From contig JAFDXN010000062.1 in NCBI GenBank assembly GCA_018267915.1, forward strand, positions 1 to 64,000: a stretch of DNA of 64,000 nucleotides, read 5' to 3'. The DNA comes from Bacteroidota bacterium (lineage in GTDB: Bacteria; Bacteroidota; Bacteroidia; Chitinophagales; Chitinophagaceae). The position numbers and the translations under genes were made by a program. The notes beneath the pieces are model-generated. The model saw nothing but the letters and a program-made list of their open reading frames with translations. It searched no databases and was not told the origin of the DNA. Positions 25,359-33,741 of this stretch are shown one piece after another (position 1 is the first letter of the stretch; each line of letters opens with the position of its first letter).

Positions 25359-26078
25359 TTATTGTTCGCTTGCCAACACGTCGGCTATATGAATAGCTTT
25401 TAAGGGTAAGCCGTGTTTATCTATGTAGCCCTGAAGGTGCATAAGGCAGGAAGCATCGGTAGATATGATGTATTTCGCTCCGGCATCGATGGCACTTTGC
25501 GTCTTTACCTGTGCCATGCCAGCGGAGATATCGCTGAACTTTACGGCGAAGGTGCCACCGAAACCACAGCAAGTTTCGGCTTCCTTCATTTCGGTAAGTT
25601 CCAGACCCTTCACTTTGCTGAGCAGTTTCCGGGGAGCAGACTTAATGTTACACTCGCGCAGTGCGGCACAGGCATCGTGATAAGTGGCCCTGGCATTGAG
25701 TGAGGCGCCAAGGTCTTCTTTGCCTAATACATCTACGATGAATTCTGTGAATTCGTATAGTTTTCCTTTTATTTCTGTACACTTATTGTGCTCCGAACTA
25801 TTTTCGAAGAGCTTTTCATAATGGTTTCGTATGAAGCCTGCACAGGAGCCTCCCGGAGTAACTATATAGCTGTCGCTATCGAAATCATTTAGAAACTTGT
25901 GACCAACTGCTTTGGCTTCTTTCCAATATCCCGCATTGAATGCCGGTTGGCCACAGCATGTTTGTCTGGCATTGTAGTATAGTTCACAGCCGAGGCTTTC
26001 GAGTACCTTTGCCATGTTCATTCCCGTTTGTGGGTACAACTGGTCTATGAAACAAGGTATGAAGAGCTGTACCCTCAT
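25359..26078 (-). CDS. LutA-like (Fe-S)-binding oxidoreductase subunit, CCG-domain protein
   Basis: This 239-residue protein has two cysteine-rich CCG domains: PCFIDQLYP...QTCCGQPAFNAG and YHDACAALREC...ETCCGFGGTF. Together with GGSCAGFIRNHY they fit LutA/YkgE and the C-terminal part of GlpC/HdrB-type proteins. In the Lut system LutABC oxidises L-lactate with quinone-linked electron transfer; lutB and lutC are not next to it here. Its ATG overlaps the ribH stop by 4 nt (26075-26078), so it is translationally coupled to ribH. Confidence 0.85.
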   Translation of the reverse strand: MRVQLFIPCFIDQLYPQTGMNMAKVLESLGCELYYNARQTCCGQPAFNAGYWKEAKAVGHKFLNDFDSDSYIVTPGGSCAGFIRNHYEKLFENSSEHNKCTEIKGKLYEFTEFIVDVLGKEDLGASLNARATYHDACAALRECNIKSAPRKLLSKVKGLELTEMKEAETCCGFGGTFAVKFSDISAGMAQVKTQSAIDAGAKYIISTDASCLMHLQGYIDKHGLPLKAIHIADVLASEQ

Positions 26079-26581
26079 AGACCAGTAAGTTTCCTGCTAT
26101 TGTGTATCATTTTGAGCGCCGTTATGGCGGCTTCTTCACCTTTGTGGCCATGTTCGCCGCCCAGCCTTTCCCATGCCTGTTCTTCGTTATCCAGTGTGAG
26201 CACACCGAAGATCACAGGAACGGGCAAACTAAGATTGAGCTGGGTGATGCCATTGGTTACTGCCTGGGATACATATTCGAAGTGTGGTGTACCGCCGCGT
26301 ATCACAGCACCAAACGCGATGATGGCTTCGGGCAGTTCTTTTTTAGCTTGCAGGTGTTCAAAAAGCTGCCTGCAACCGAAGGGTAATTCAAAACTGCCCG
26401 GTACAACCTGTTTGGTAACTATATCGCCCCCAAAGCGGTGTATCATGCTCTCGCAGCCATTCACCAGTTCCTTTACTATCTTTTCATTCCATTCCGTGTA
26501 AACAATAGCAACCCTGGCGAGTTTTAGTTCGCTGAGCATATCCGTATTCAGCAATGACGCGCTATTCTTCGATTGTGCCAT
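26075..26581 (-). CDS. ribH: 6,7-dimethyl-8-ribityllumazine synthase
   Basis: RibH performs the penultimate step of riboflavin synthesis, condensing the pyrimidinedione amine with 3,4-dihydroxy-2-butanone phosphate. The 168-residue product shows VAIVYTEWNEKIVKELVNG, VPGSFELPFGC, FGAVIRGGTPHFEYVS (catalytic His within TPHFE) and the GVLTLDNEEQAWERLGG...NKGEEAA-type end (here HKGEEAA). The first ~20 residues are an extra N-terminal segment. It lies between a TPR gene and a LutA-like gene on the same strand. Confidence 0.95.
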   Translation of the reverse strand: MAQSKNSASLLNTDMLSELKLARVAIVYTEWNEKIVKELVNGCESMIHRFGGDIVTKQVVPGSFELPFGCRQLFEHLQAKKELPEAIIAFGAVIRGGTPHFEYVSQAVTNGITQLNLSLPVPVIFGVLTLDNEEQAWERLGGEHGHKGEEAAITALKMIHNSRKLTGL

Positions 26582-26589
26582 AAAAGAAT

Positions 26590-26620
26590 GATCCCTTTAT
26601 GCCAAAGGTATAAAGGGATC
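26590..26620 (-). promoter_or_regulatory. Perfect palindrome containing a -7 box in front of ribH
   Basis: GATCCCTTTAT/ATAAAGGGATC is an 11-bp perfect inverted repeat with a 9-nt loop, 9 nt before the ribH ATG. On the minus strand the arm and loop contain TACCTTTG, an exact TAnnTTTG word. No T tail follows, so it is not a normal terminator. It could be an operator over a ribH promoter or an mRNA hairpin near the ribosome site. No matching -33 box was found. Confidence 0.4.
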
Positions 26621-26641
26621 GCAAATAAAATTGTAAAAGTA

Positions 26642-27337
26642 TTAATTCAGCACACCGAGGCGTGCAAGGTTTTTATCTATCTCGCGTGCCTGGTCGCTGT
26701 TAGGATATTCGTCGCGTATGCGTAAGTATGCTTTTTTGGCATCGTCAACCTTGTTATCTTTTTCGTACGCGAGGCCTGCACGCAGTAAGTACATTGGCGT
26801 TAGCGCTGTGTTATCCTTGTCGCCAGCCGCTTTATTATAATATTCTATACCCTTGTTCATATTGCCGGTTTCGATGTAAGCGTCGCCCAGCAGACCATAA
26901 GCCGCATATTGAACGGGAGTGCCTTTTCCATCGAAATCTTCGAGTTCGCTTATGGCCTTTTTGAATTCCCCTTTATGCAGGTAGCAAACTCCGGCATAAT
27001 AGTGACAAAGGTTCGCCTGGCGGGTGCCGCTGTATTTCTTCGCTATTTTCAGGAAGCCCATGTGCTGGCCGTCACCGTTGAGCGCCTTATCCGACGAGTC
27101 GGCCTGGAAATAGGTTTGCGCAAAGTGCATAGCAGTAGCAGCTTTCTCCTCCTGGGGAGCTTTATACAATTTGAAGTATGCAAACAAGCCGACAACCACT
27201 ACCAGCACGATCGTGGTAATAGAATTGATACGCTTTTTATTTCTTTCGTAAAAGACCTCGATATTTTCCAGGGCTTTGCTTTCCTCCACTTCTGCGGCCT
27301 TAGTGGCTCCGGGTTGGGTTCTTGCTCTGTTTGCCAT
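26642..27337 (-). CDS. Membrane-anchored tetratricopeptide-repeat protein (YfgM-like)
   Basis: This 231-residue protein has a cytoplasmic N-terminus, one helix at about residues 40-58 (ITTIVLVVVVGLFAYFKLY) and periplasmic TPR repeats (NLCHYYAGVCYLHKGEFKKAISELEDF, AAYGLLGDAYIETGNMNKGIEYYNKAA, LLRAGLAYEKDNKVDDAKKAYLRIRDEYP). The layout is like YfgM, a chaperone-linked periplasmic TPR protein. The TPR-ribH order with recF nearby is, as I recall, frequent in Bacteroidota. Downstream of pdhA by 42 nt, so probably cotranscribed. Confidence 0.8.
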   Translation of the reverse strand: MANRARTQPGATKAAEVEESKALENIEVFYERNKKRINSITTIVLVVVVGLFAYFKLYKAPQEEKAATAMHFAQTYFQADSSDKALNGDGQHMGFLKIAKKYSGTRQANLCHYYAGVCYLHKGEFKKAISELEDFDGKGTPVQYAAYGLLGDAYIETGNMNKGIEYYNKAAGDKDNTALTPMYLLRAGLAYEKDNKVDDAKKAYLRIRDEYPNSDQAREIDKNLARLGVLN

Positions 27338-27379
27338 TTAATTATGTGTGATTTATGATTTGTTTTTGTGATTGTTATG

Positions 27380-28372
27380 TTAGTCGGTGATAAAGGGATA
27401 ATCTGCTTCTGCATAGATGTCCTTATACAATTCGTCGTCATTTGGCCAGGGGCTTTCCTCTGCAAACTGTACTGCTTCCTCCACTTCGTGACGCACTTTT
27501 TCGTTTATCTGCTCTATCTGTGCCTCTGTAGCCCATTTGTTGTCCATAATGGTCTTAAGCACGGTATTTAGGGGGTCCTTTTCCTTGTATTCCTCCAGTT
27601 CTTCCTTAGTGCGGTATTTGGCCGGGTCACTCATAGAGTGGCCGCGGTAGCGGTAAGTTTTTATTTCGAGGAAGGTAGGGCCCCCACCTTCGCGGGCGCG
27701 ACGCACGGCGCGGTCGATGGCTTTATGCACATCTTCGCAGCTCATGCCGTCGACACTGTCGCCGGGCATATCATATGCATCGGCCAGGCGGTATATATCC
27801 AACACTTTAGAAGTACGCTCCACAGAGGTGCCCATTGCGTAATAGTTATTCTCGCAGATGAACACAACGGGCAGCTGCCAAAGCACGGCCATATTGAAGG
27901 TTTCGTGCAGCAGGCCCTGGCGGGCAGCGCCATCGCCAAAGAAGCAAAGCGTAGCCCTGTCGGTACCCTGGTATTGCTCGGCAAATGCAATGCCTGCGCC
28001 GAGCCCTATCTGCCCACCGACGATGCCGTGACCGCCGAAAAAGCGTTTTTCCTTAGAGAAAAAGTGCATACTGCCGCCCTTGCCCTTAGTACAGCCGGTG
28101 GCTTTGCCATATAGCTCGGCCATGCATTCTTTGGCGGGTATGCCCTTGGCGATGGCCAAACCATGATCGCGGTAGGCCGTGATAATGTTATCATCGTCGC
28201 GCAGGGCTGTCATGGCGCCTGCTGCAACTGCCTCTTGCCCGATATATAAATGGCAGAAACCGCGTATCTTTTGCATGCCGTAGAGCTGACCCGCTTTTTC
28301 TTCAAAACGGCGCAGCAGCAGCATGATCTCATACCAGTATAAATATGTTTCCTTTCCGAATGGAGTCTGCAC
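27380..28372 (-). CDS. pdhA: Pyruvate dehydrogenase E1 component, alpha subunit
   Basis: PdhA binds thiamine diphosphate and decarboxylates pyruvate in the PDH complex. Conserved parts include YWYEIMLLLRRFEEKAGQLYG, GFCHLYIGQEAVAAG, the ThDP motif FFGDGAARQGLLHETFN...ENNYYAMGT, and the phosphorylation-loop-like RYRGHSMSDPAKYRT. The GTG at 28370-28372 (VQTPFGKETYL) is preferred. The ATG at 28450 would run 25 nt into recF, and its extra residues are not conserved. The resulting product is 330 residues. No E1 beta gene follows; it must lie elsewhere. Confidence 0.92.
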   Translation of the reverse strand: MQTPFGKETYLYWYEIMLLLRRFEEKAGQLYGMQKIRGFCHLYIGQEAVAAGAMTALRDDDNIITAYRDHGLAIAKGIPAKECMAELYGKATGCTKGKGGSMHFFSKEKRFFGGHGIVGGQIGLGAGIAFAEQYQGTDRATLCFFGDGAARQGLLHETFNMAVLWQLPVVFICENNYYAMGTSVERTSKVLDIYRLADAYDMPGDSVDGMSCEDVHKAIDRAVRRAREGGGPTFLEIKTYRYRGHSMSDPAKYRTKEELEEYKEKDPLNTVLKTIMDNKWATEAQIEQINEKVRHEVEEAVQFAEESPWPNDDELYKDIYAEADYPFITD

Positions 28373-28425
28373 TGATTTTCTAAATTTGTGCGAAAATATA
28401 AAAACTTTCGTTCCCTTCTCCCTGC

Positions 28426-29505
28426 TTGAACACTTTAAGAAAAATAACATTATTCCAGTTCCGTAACTACAGTACGGCCGGTTTTGAATTTAATGCACCC
28501 GTGACCTGCATCACAGGCCTTAACGGGAGCGGTAAGACCAACCTGCTGGATGCAGTTTATTACCTCTGCTATACCAAAAGCTACTTCTCGGCCTACCAGC
28601 AAAACAGCGTGCAGCACGGCGTGGATGGCTTTAGGGTAGAGGGGCTGTTTACGAAGGACGATCGGACGGAGACCATCAGCTGCAAATGGAAGCAGGGCAA
28701 AAAGGACATAACGGCCGATGGGGTGGAGTATGAGCGACCGACGGACCATATAGGCAAATACGCTGCCGTGATGATAGCCCCCGACGATATGGAGCTGGTG
28801 AACGAGGGCAGCGAGGGGCGCCGCCGCTGGGTGGATAGCATCTTGGGACAGGTGGACAGAGAGTATCTGGAGCGACTGATGCAGTACCAACGAGTGTTAC
28901 TGCAGCGCAATGCGTGGTTGAAAATGCAGGCGCTTAAACCCTCTCCGGATAGCGTTGAGTTAGAGTATTACAATGAAAAGCTGGCATCGGACGGCACTTA
29001 TATCTACGACAAGCGTAGAATCTTTATAAATCAGTTCGTACCTATTCTACAGTCATTTTACCAGCGCTTATCGGGTGGGAGGGAGCAGGTGACCGCGATT
29101 TACGAAAGTGATCTGGCAAAAGGCTCCCTTGAGAAGCTATTGAAACAAGGGCTAGAGCATGACCTTCGTCTGCAGCGCACTTTACGTGGAGTGCACAAGG
29201 ACGACTGGGATTTTGTGCTCAATGGATTGCCCTTAAAACAGTATGGCTCTCAGGGGCAGAAAAAGAGCTTTTTATTTGCGCTGAAGCTGGCGCAATATGC
29301 CTATCTGAGTATGGAACAAGGCCATCTGCCGATACTGCTGCTCGACGATATTTTCGAAAAACTGGACCAGCAACGTATGGAGGCCTTGCTGAACATCATT
29401 AAGGGCCCGGAGTTCGGGCAGGTGATATTAACAGATACCCATGCTGAACGTGTAAGAGAAGCCTTTGGTAGTAGTGCTGATATTGGATTTATCCATCTTC
29501 AATAA
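28426..29505 (+). CDS. recF: DNA replication and repair protein RecF
   Basis: RecF is an SMC-like ATPase that loads RecA at gaps with RecOR. The 359-residue product has Walker A GLNGSGKTN (residues 31-39), the signature QGQKKSFLFALKLAQ, and Walker B LLLDDIFEKLDQQR. It starts TTG at 28426 (NTLRKITLFQFRNY); no ATG is close enough to keep the conserved first strand. Divergent from pdhA with about 53 nt between the chosen starts, so the two promoters must overlap. Not next to dnaN here. Confidence 0.93.
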   Translation: MNTLRKITLFQFRNYSTAGFEFNAPVTCITGLNGSGKTNLLDAVYYLCYTKSYFSAYQQNSVQHGVDGFRVEGLFTKDDRTETISCKWKQGKKDITADGVEYERPTDHIGKYAAVMIAPDDMELVNEGSEGRRRWVDSILGQVDREYLERLMQYQRVLLQRNAWLKMQALKPSPDSVELEYYNEKLASDGTYIYDKRRIFINQFVPILQSFYQRLSGGREQVTAIYESDLAKGSLEKLLKQGLEHDLRLQRTLRGVHKDDWDFVLNGLPLKQYGSQGQKKSFLFALKLAQYAYLSMEQGHLPILLLDDIFEKLDQQRMEALLNIIKGPEFGQVILTDTHAERVREAFGSSADIGFIHLQ

Positions 29506-29585
29506 TTTTGACCGACGTTATCAATGCGATAAATACACGCATTTATCCTATTTATTATCAATTACGCTTTTTTTCGATTTTGGCT

Positions 29586-29614
29586 TTTGATTTTTCCCTT
29601 TTCACTTACCTTTG
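29586..29614 (+). promoter_or_regulatory. Candidate promoter of citrate synthase
   Basis: TACCTTTG (29607-29614) is an exact -7 box. A TTTG at 29586-29589 lies 17 nt upstream, slightly closer than the usual 19-21. The leader to the ATG at 29656 is about 35 nt. Confidence 0.5.
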
Positions 29615-29655
29615 TGGGCATTAAAAAATACCCTTCCTCAAATTCTCGATAAAAT

Positions 29656-30978
29656 ATGGGTTACGTAAAAGAAAGGTTTAAGGCAGTAGCTGATACTCAG
29701 GCCGGCGTTATCAAAAGCATTATAGCTGAACATGGCGACAAAGTACTTGACAAAGTGACGATCGCGCAGGCCTACCAGGGTATGCGCGGTATCCCGGGGC
29801 TGATCACCGAAACTTCCCTGCTGGATTCCAACGAAGGCATCCGTTTCCGTGGTTTTTCTATTCCCGAACTAAGAGAGAAACTGCCGAAAGTGGAAGGTGG
29901 TAACGAACCTTTGCCCGAAGGACTCTTTTACCTGATGCTGGTAGGTGAGATACCCAGCCAGGAAGATGTAGACCATATCTCCGCTACATGGGCCCGCCGC
30001 TCACATGTGCCCAACTATGTGTTCGATACTATCGAGGCATTGCCGGTGAGCACACACCCCATGACCCAATTCTGCACTGCAGTATTGGCGCTCCAGACCG
30101 AATCGAAATTCGCAAAGGCTTACGAAGAAGGCATCAGTAAGAAGGAGTACTGGTCGTACATGTACGAGGATACCATGACCCTGATCGCACGCCTCCCACG
30201 TGTAGCCGCATATATCTATCGCCGCAAGTACAAGAACGGCGACCACATACAGCCCGATGGCATGCTTGACTGGTCGGCCAACTTTGCCCATATGATGGGT
30301 TATAACGATGAAGGCTTCAAAGAACTGATGCGGCTGTATCTTACCATACATGCCGACCATGAAGGTGGCAACGTATCGGCACATGCTACCCACCTGGTGG
30401 GTTCGGCACTGAGCGATGCTTATCTCTCGTTCACCGCAGGTATGACCGGCCTTGCAGGTCCGCTGCACGGCCTGGCCAACCAGGAAGTGATACGCTGGAT
30501 AGAAGAACTGCAAAGGGAAATAGGCAGCGACTGCCCCACAAAAGAGCAGATAGCTGATTACATAAAGAAGACACTGAGCGAAGGCAAAGTGGTACCGGGC
30601 TATGGCCACGCTGTGCTGCGCAAGACCGATCCACGCTTTACTGCGCAGATGGAATTTGCTAAAACGCATTGCCCTGATGACCCCGTGGTGAAGACAGTGT
30701 GGAATGTGTATGAAGTGGCACCCCCGATACTGGAAAGCACCGGCAAGATAAAGAACCCATGGCCTAACGTGGATGCGCATTCAGGCGCATTGCTGAAGCA
30801 TTATGGCCTGGTGGAAGAAGATTTCTACACAGTGCTCTTCGGCGTATCTCGCGCACTGGGTGTATTGGCCAGCCTTTGCTGGGACCGCGCCCTTGGTTTT
30901 GCCATAGAGCGTCCGAAGTCAATGACCACCGAATGGATACAGAAGTTTGTAGCCAAGGGTGAGGCGGTAGCAGGATAG
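29656..30978 (+). CDS. gltA: Citrate synthase, mitochondrial (eukaryotic) type
   Basis: The enzyme condenses acetyl-CoA and oxaloacetate at the entry of the TCA cycle. The 440-residue chain follows mitochondrial citrate synthase closely: [66 protein letters not shown] and [20 protein letters not shown]. The catalytic triad is His271, His318 and Asp373, aligned to pig His274, His320 and Asp375. Usual bacterial type I/II enzymes lack most of these strings. A terminator follows. It may be the only citrate synthase or a second one; this window cannot tell. Confidence 0.95.
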   Translation: MGYVKERFKAVADTQAGVIKSIIAEHGDKVLDKVTIAQAYQGMRGIPGLITETSLLDSNEGIRFRGFSIPELREKLPKVEGGNEPLPEGLFYLMLVGEIPSQEDVDHISATWARRSHVPNYVFDTIEALPVSTHPMTQFCTAVLALQTESKFAKAYEEGISKKEYWSYMYEDTMTLIARLPRVAAYIYRRKYKNGDHIQPDGMLDWSANFAHMMGYNDEGFKELMRLYLTIHADHEGGNVSAHATHLVGSALSDAYLSFTAGMTGLAGPLHGLANQEVIRWIEELQREIGSDCPTKEQIADYIKKTLSEGKVVPGYGHAVLRKTDPRFTAQMEFAKTHCPDDPVVKTVWNVYEVAPPILESTGKIKNPWPNVDAHSGALLKHYGLVEEDFYTVLFGVSRALGVLASLCWDRALGFAIERPKSMTTEWIQKFVAKGEAVAG

Positions 30979-31029
30979 TGAACAGGTAACAGCGAACAGA
31001 TAACAGTGAAAGCTGTTTTTCGATATCAT

Positions 31030-31060
31030 AAAAAGCATGCAGCGATACTGCTTGCTTTTT
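31030..31060 (+). terminator. Terminator of citrate synthase
   Basis: AAAAAGCAtGCAG pairs with CTGCtTGCTTTTT (31030-31042 with 31048-31060, one T-T mismatch), ending in five T. Confidence 0.8.
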
Positions 31061-31106
31061 AGTTTAATCAAAATCAAATTACAAATCATAAATCGACGGA
31101 TTGAAA

Positions 31107-32081
31107 ATGAACAAGGGTCCTATTTCGCAATTTATCCAGCACCATTATCGCCACTTCAACGCAGCAGCGCTTGTTGATGCAGCTAAAGGCTATGAAACAC
31201 ACCTGCTTGAAAATGGTAAAATGCTGGTATCATTGGCGGGCGCTATGAGTACCGCCGAGCTTGGTATTTCACTTGCAGAAATGATTCGCCAGGATAAGAT
31301 ACAGATCATCAGCTGCACCGGTGCCAACCTGGAAGAGGATATCATGAACCTCGTAGCACATACGCACTATAAACGCGTGCCTAACTACCGCGACCTGAGC
31401 CCGAAAGAAGAGTGGGAGCTGCTGGAACAAGGTTTTAACCGCGTTACCGATACGTGCATACCTGAGGAAGAAGCATTCCGCCGTATACAGCGCCACATCT
31501 TTAAGATATGGAAGGATGCGGAAGAGAAAGGTGAGCGCTACTTTCCACACGAGTATATGTACAAACTACTGCTGAGCGAAGTGATGAAGCCTGACTACGA
31601 GATAGACCCCAAACATAGCTGGATGATAGCTGCGGCAGAGAAGAACCTGCCTATCATCGTTCCGGGTTGGGAAGACAGCACGATGGGCAACATTTTTGCA
31701 TCCTATTGCATAAAGGGTGAATTGAAGCCTTCGACCATGAAGAGCGGTATCGAATACATGATATGGCTCAGCGAATGGTACCGCGCCAATTCTGGCGGTA
31801 AAGGCGTGGGCTTCTTCCAGATAGGTGGGGGTATTGCCGGCGACTTCCCCATATGCGTGGTTCCGATGATGTACCAGGATCTTGAGTGGCACGACGTACC
31901 TTTCTGGAGCTATTTCTGCCAGATAAGTGATTCTACGACATCGTATGGCTCATACAGCGGTGCGGTGCCTAACGAGAAAATAACTTGGGGTAAACTGGAT
32001 ATTAATACACCCAAGTATATTGTAGAGAGCGATGCCACCATTGTGGCACCGTTGATATTTGCTTACTTGTTGGGTTGGTAA
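31107..32081 (+). CDS. Deoxyhypusine-synthase-family protein
   Basis: This 324-residue protein starts at the ATG at 31107 (MNKGPISQFIQHHY). It has the DHS fold motifs LVSLAGAMSTAELG, ISCTGANLEEDIMN, VPGWEDSTMGN, GGGIAGDFPICV and the end GSYSGAVPNEKITWGKLD. Lys296 in WGK matches the active-site lysine of eukaryotic DHS. Bacteria have no eIF5A to modify, and bacterial homologues include homospermidine synthases and enzymes of unknown function. No other polyamine gene is adjacent. Spermidine/NAD chemistry is probable; the product is not predictable. Confidence 0.85.
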   Translation: MNKGPISQFIQHHYRHFNAAALVDAAKGYETHLLENGKMLVSLAGAMSTAELGISLAEMIRQDKIQIISCTGANLEEDIMNLVAHTHYKRVPNYRDLSPKEEWELLEQGFNRVTDTCIPEEEAFRRIQRHIFKIWKDAEEKGERYFPHEYMYKLLLSEVMKPDYEIDPKHSWMIAAAEKNLPIIVPGWEDSTMGNIFASYCIKGELKPSTMKSGIEYMIWLSEWYRANSGGKGVGFFQIGGGIAGDFPICVVPMMYQDLEWHDVPFWSYFCQISDSTTSYGSYSGAVPNEKITWGKLDINTPKYIVESDATIVAPLIFAYLLGW

Positions 32082-32101
32082 TCAAACAATAATATCAGTC
32101 G

Positions 32102-32135
32102 AAGCCGTCTGCCGAATAGCCAGACGGCTTTTTTA
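32102..32135 (+). terminator. Terminator of the DHS-like gene
   Basis: AAGCCGTCTG pairs with CAGACGGCTT (32102-32111 with 32121-32130) and runs into TTTTT. The loop is nine bases. Confidence 0.9.
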
Positions 32136-32163
32136 ATTATCTTTAAAGTTCATGTATTGAAAG

Positions 32164-33741
32164 ATGAAACACCGCATCATTCTCCTGCTCTTTGGTTTAT
32201 TCCGTACATATGCAGGGTTGGCACAAAACGATGACATCTCGGGTGGCAACTTCTTCGAAGGTGAACCATATCTCGCACTCGATCCCACCAATCCGCAGCA
32301 CATGGTTGTGGCATGGATGGGTTATGTGCCATTGCAGCCTTTGCATATCAAAACGAAGGCAACATTTGATGGCGGACAAACATGGAGTACTGCAGTTGCC
32401 GTTCCCCACATTGCGTCTACCTACAAGTCGGCTGACCCCTCGCTTGCTTTCGATCATACCGGTAATTTATTTCTATGCTTCATTGATTACAGGCAGTCCC
32501 CTGACTCAGGTGGTGTATACGTGGTAAAATCCACAGATGGCGGCCTCACATGGGGTGCGCCGCAACAGGTGATAGACGGCTATGCCGATGCAGGTAAAAG
32601 GCCGCTGGACCGCCCATGGCTGGCGATTGGTAAGGCACCCGCTGCTAGCGTAGATACACTGTATGTCACTACCAAGCCGGCACCATGGATAGCACCGCCC
32701 AACAGGCCTTACTTCATGAAATCGTACGACGAGGGTCAGACCTGGACCAACTGGAAGTATATTGATAGCACCGGCTGGCTGGTGGGCAGCTTTGTGAAGC
32801 AGCCTATGGCGGCACCCGCAGTGGATGCTGCAGGTAGGTTTCATTGTGTGTATCCGGCCTATAATGCGGTTGACAATATACATGCACGTGAGATCATGGC
32901 TTCTTTGATACCCGGGACAGCGAATTCATTCAGCTATACCAGCACTTACATATTCACGGCGGCCGCGGCGGCCAATGATACTTTATCGAAAGGAGGGCAG
33001 CGGTTGATATCAGACCCGACGAATCCCGATCATATGGCCTTTCTCTGGCCTTTCTACTATAACAGCGATATGGACGTATTCTGTATCGAGTCGCTGGATA
33101 ATGGAAATACATGGAGCCCATTAGCAAGAATAAACGACGACCCGGTTAATAACGGCCGTATGCAGGATCTCGTTTGGGCCAACTTCGATGAGCATGGCGA
33201 TATCATCGCCGCATGGCGCGACAGGCGCAATGCGCCGGATACGGGCTACGCACAACCTTCAGAAATATGGGGCGCAGTAAAATGGAAAGACTCTGCCAGC
33301 TTTTCGGCTAACTTCAGGATATCGGATACCATTGTGGCTTATGACAGTACTTACCTCTCCGGCAGCGGTAATGATTTTATGAACGTGGTGATGGCTCAGG
33401 ATACACTTAGTGCAGTGTGGGGCGACGTGCGCACCGGTGTCCTGAACATCTGGTTCAACCGCATGGCTGTGAACGGACCGGCTACGGGCATCAGGAAACT
33501 AGTGAGTGAAAAAGCACCTGAGGTTGAATTGTATCCCAATCCTTCGGGCAACACGGTTACAATAAAGGGCGAGGACCTGCAACAGTTGTCGGTGTATGAT
33601 GCAGCAGGCAGGCCGGTATTACGACAGATTACCGCTAAAGACAAAACGACGTTCAATGTATCACATTTGAAAGCCGGCGATTATTTTGTTGTCATAACAA
33701 CGAAGAGTGGGATGGTGACTAAGCAGTTCGAGAAACGATAA
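32164..33741 (+). CDS. Secreted Asp-box (BNR/sialidase-like) protein with T9SS domain
   Basis: This 525-residue protein has a signal peptide ending YAGLAQ. A propeller contains four Asp-box motifs: TFDGGQTWS, STDGGLTWG, SYDEGQTWT and SLDNGNTWS. An Arg near YRQSPDSGG and the DRRNAPDTG segment recall sialidase-like folds, but a full sialidase active site (Arg triad, Tyr/Glu) is not evident. The last ~75 residues (VELYPNPSGNTVTI, LSVYDAAGRPVL, LKAGDYFVVI) are a T9SS sorting domain. Probable extracellular carbohydrate-binding or -cleaving protein. Its stop directly abuts the stop of the next convergent gene. Confidence 0.85.
   Translation: MKHRIILLLFGLFRTYAGLAQNDDISGGNFFEGEPYLALDPTNPQHMVVAWMGYVPLQPLHIKTKATFDGGQTWSTAVAVPHIASTYKSADPSLAFDHTGNLFLCFIDYRQSPDSGGVYVVKSTDGGLTWGAPQQVIDGYADAGKRPLDRPWLAIGKAPAASVDTLYVTTKPAPWIAPPNRPYFMKSYDEGQTWTNWKYIDSTGWLVGSFVKQPMAAPAVDAAGRFHCVYPAYNAVDNIHAREIMASLIPGTANSFSYTSTYIFTAAAAANDTLSKGGQRLISDPTNPDHMAFLWPFYYNSDMDVFCIESLDNGNTWSPLARINDDPVNNGRMQDLVWANFDEHGDIIAAWRDRRNAPDTGYAQPSEIWGAVKWKDSASFSANFRISDTIVAYDSTYLSGSGNDFMNVVMAQDTLSAVWGDVRTGVLNIWFNRMAVNGPATGIRKLVSEKAPEVELYPNPSGNTVTIKGEDLQQLSVYDAAGRPVLRQITAKDKTTFNVSHLKAGDYFVVITTKSGMVTKQFEKR

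Noticed and set aside
26590-26620. Palindrome before ribH as an intrinsic terminator of the TPR gene
   Set aside because: No T tract follows on the coding strand, so it fits an operator or leader hairpin better.
31107-32081. True hypusine pathway in this bacterium
   Set aside because: There is no eIF5A or deoxyhypusine hydroxylase gene in view and bacteria are not known to have eIF5A; only the enzyme family is claimed.
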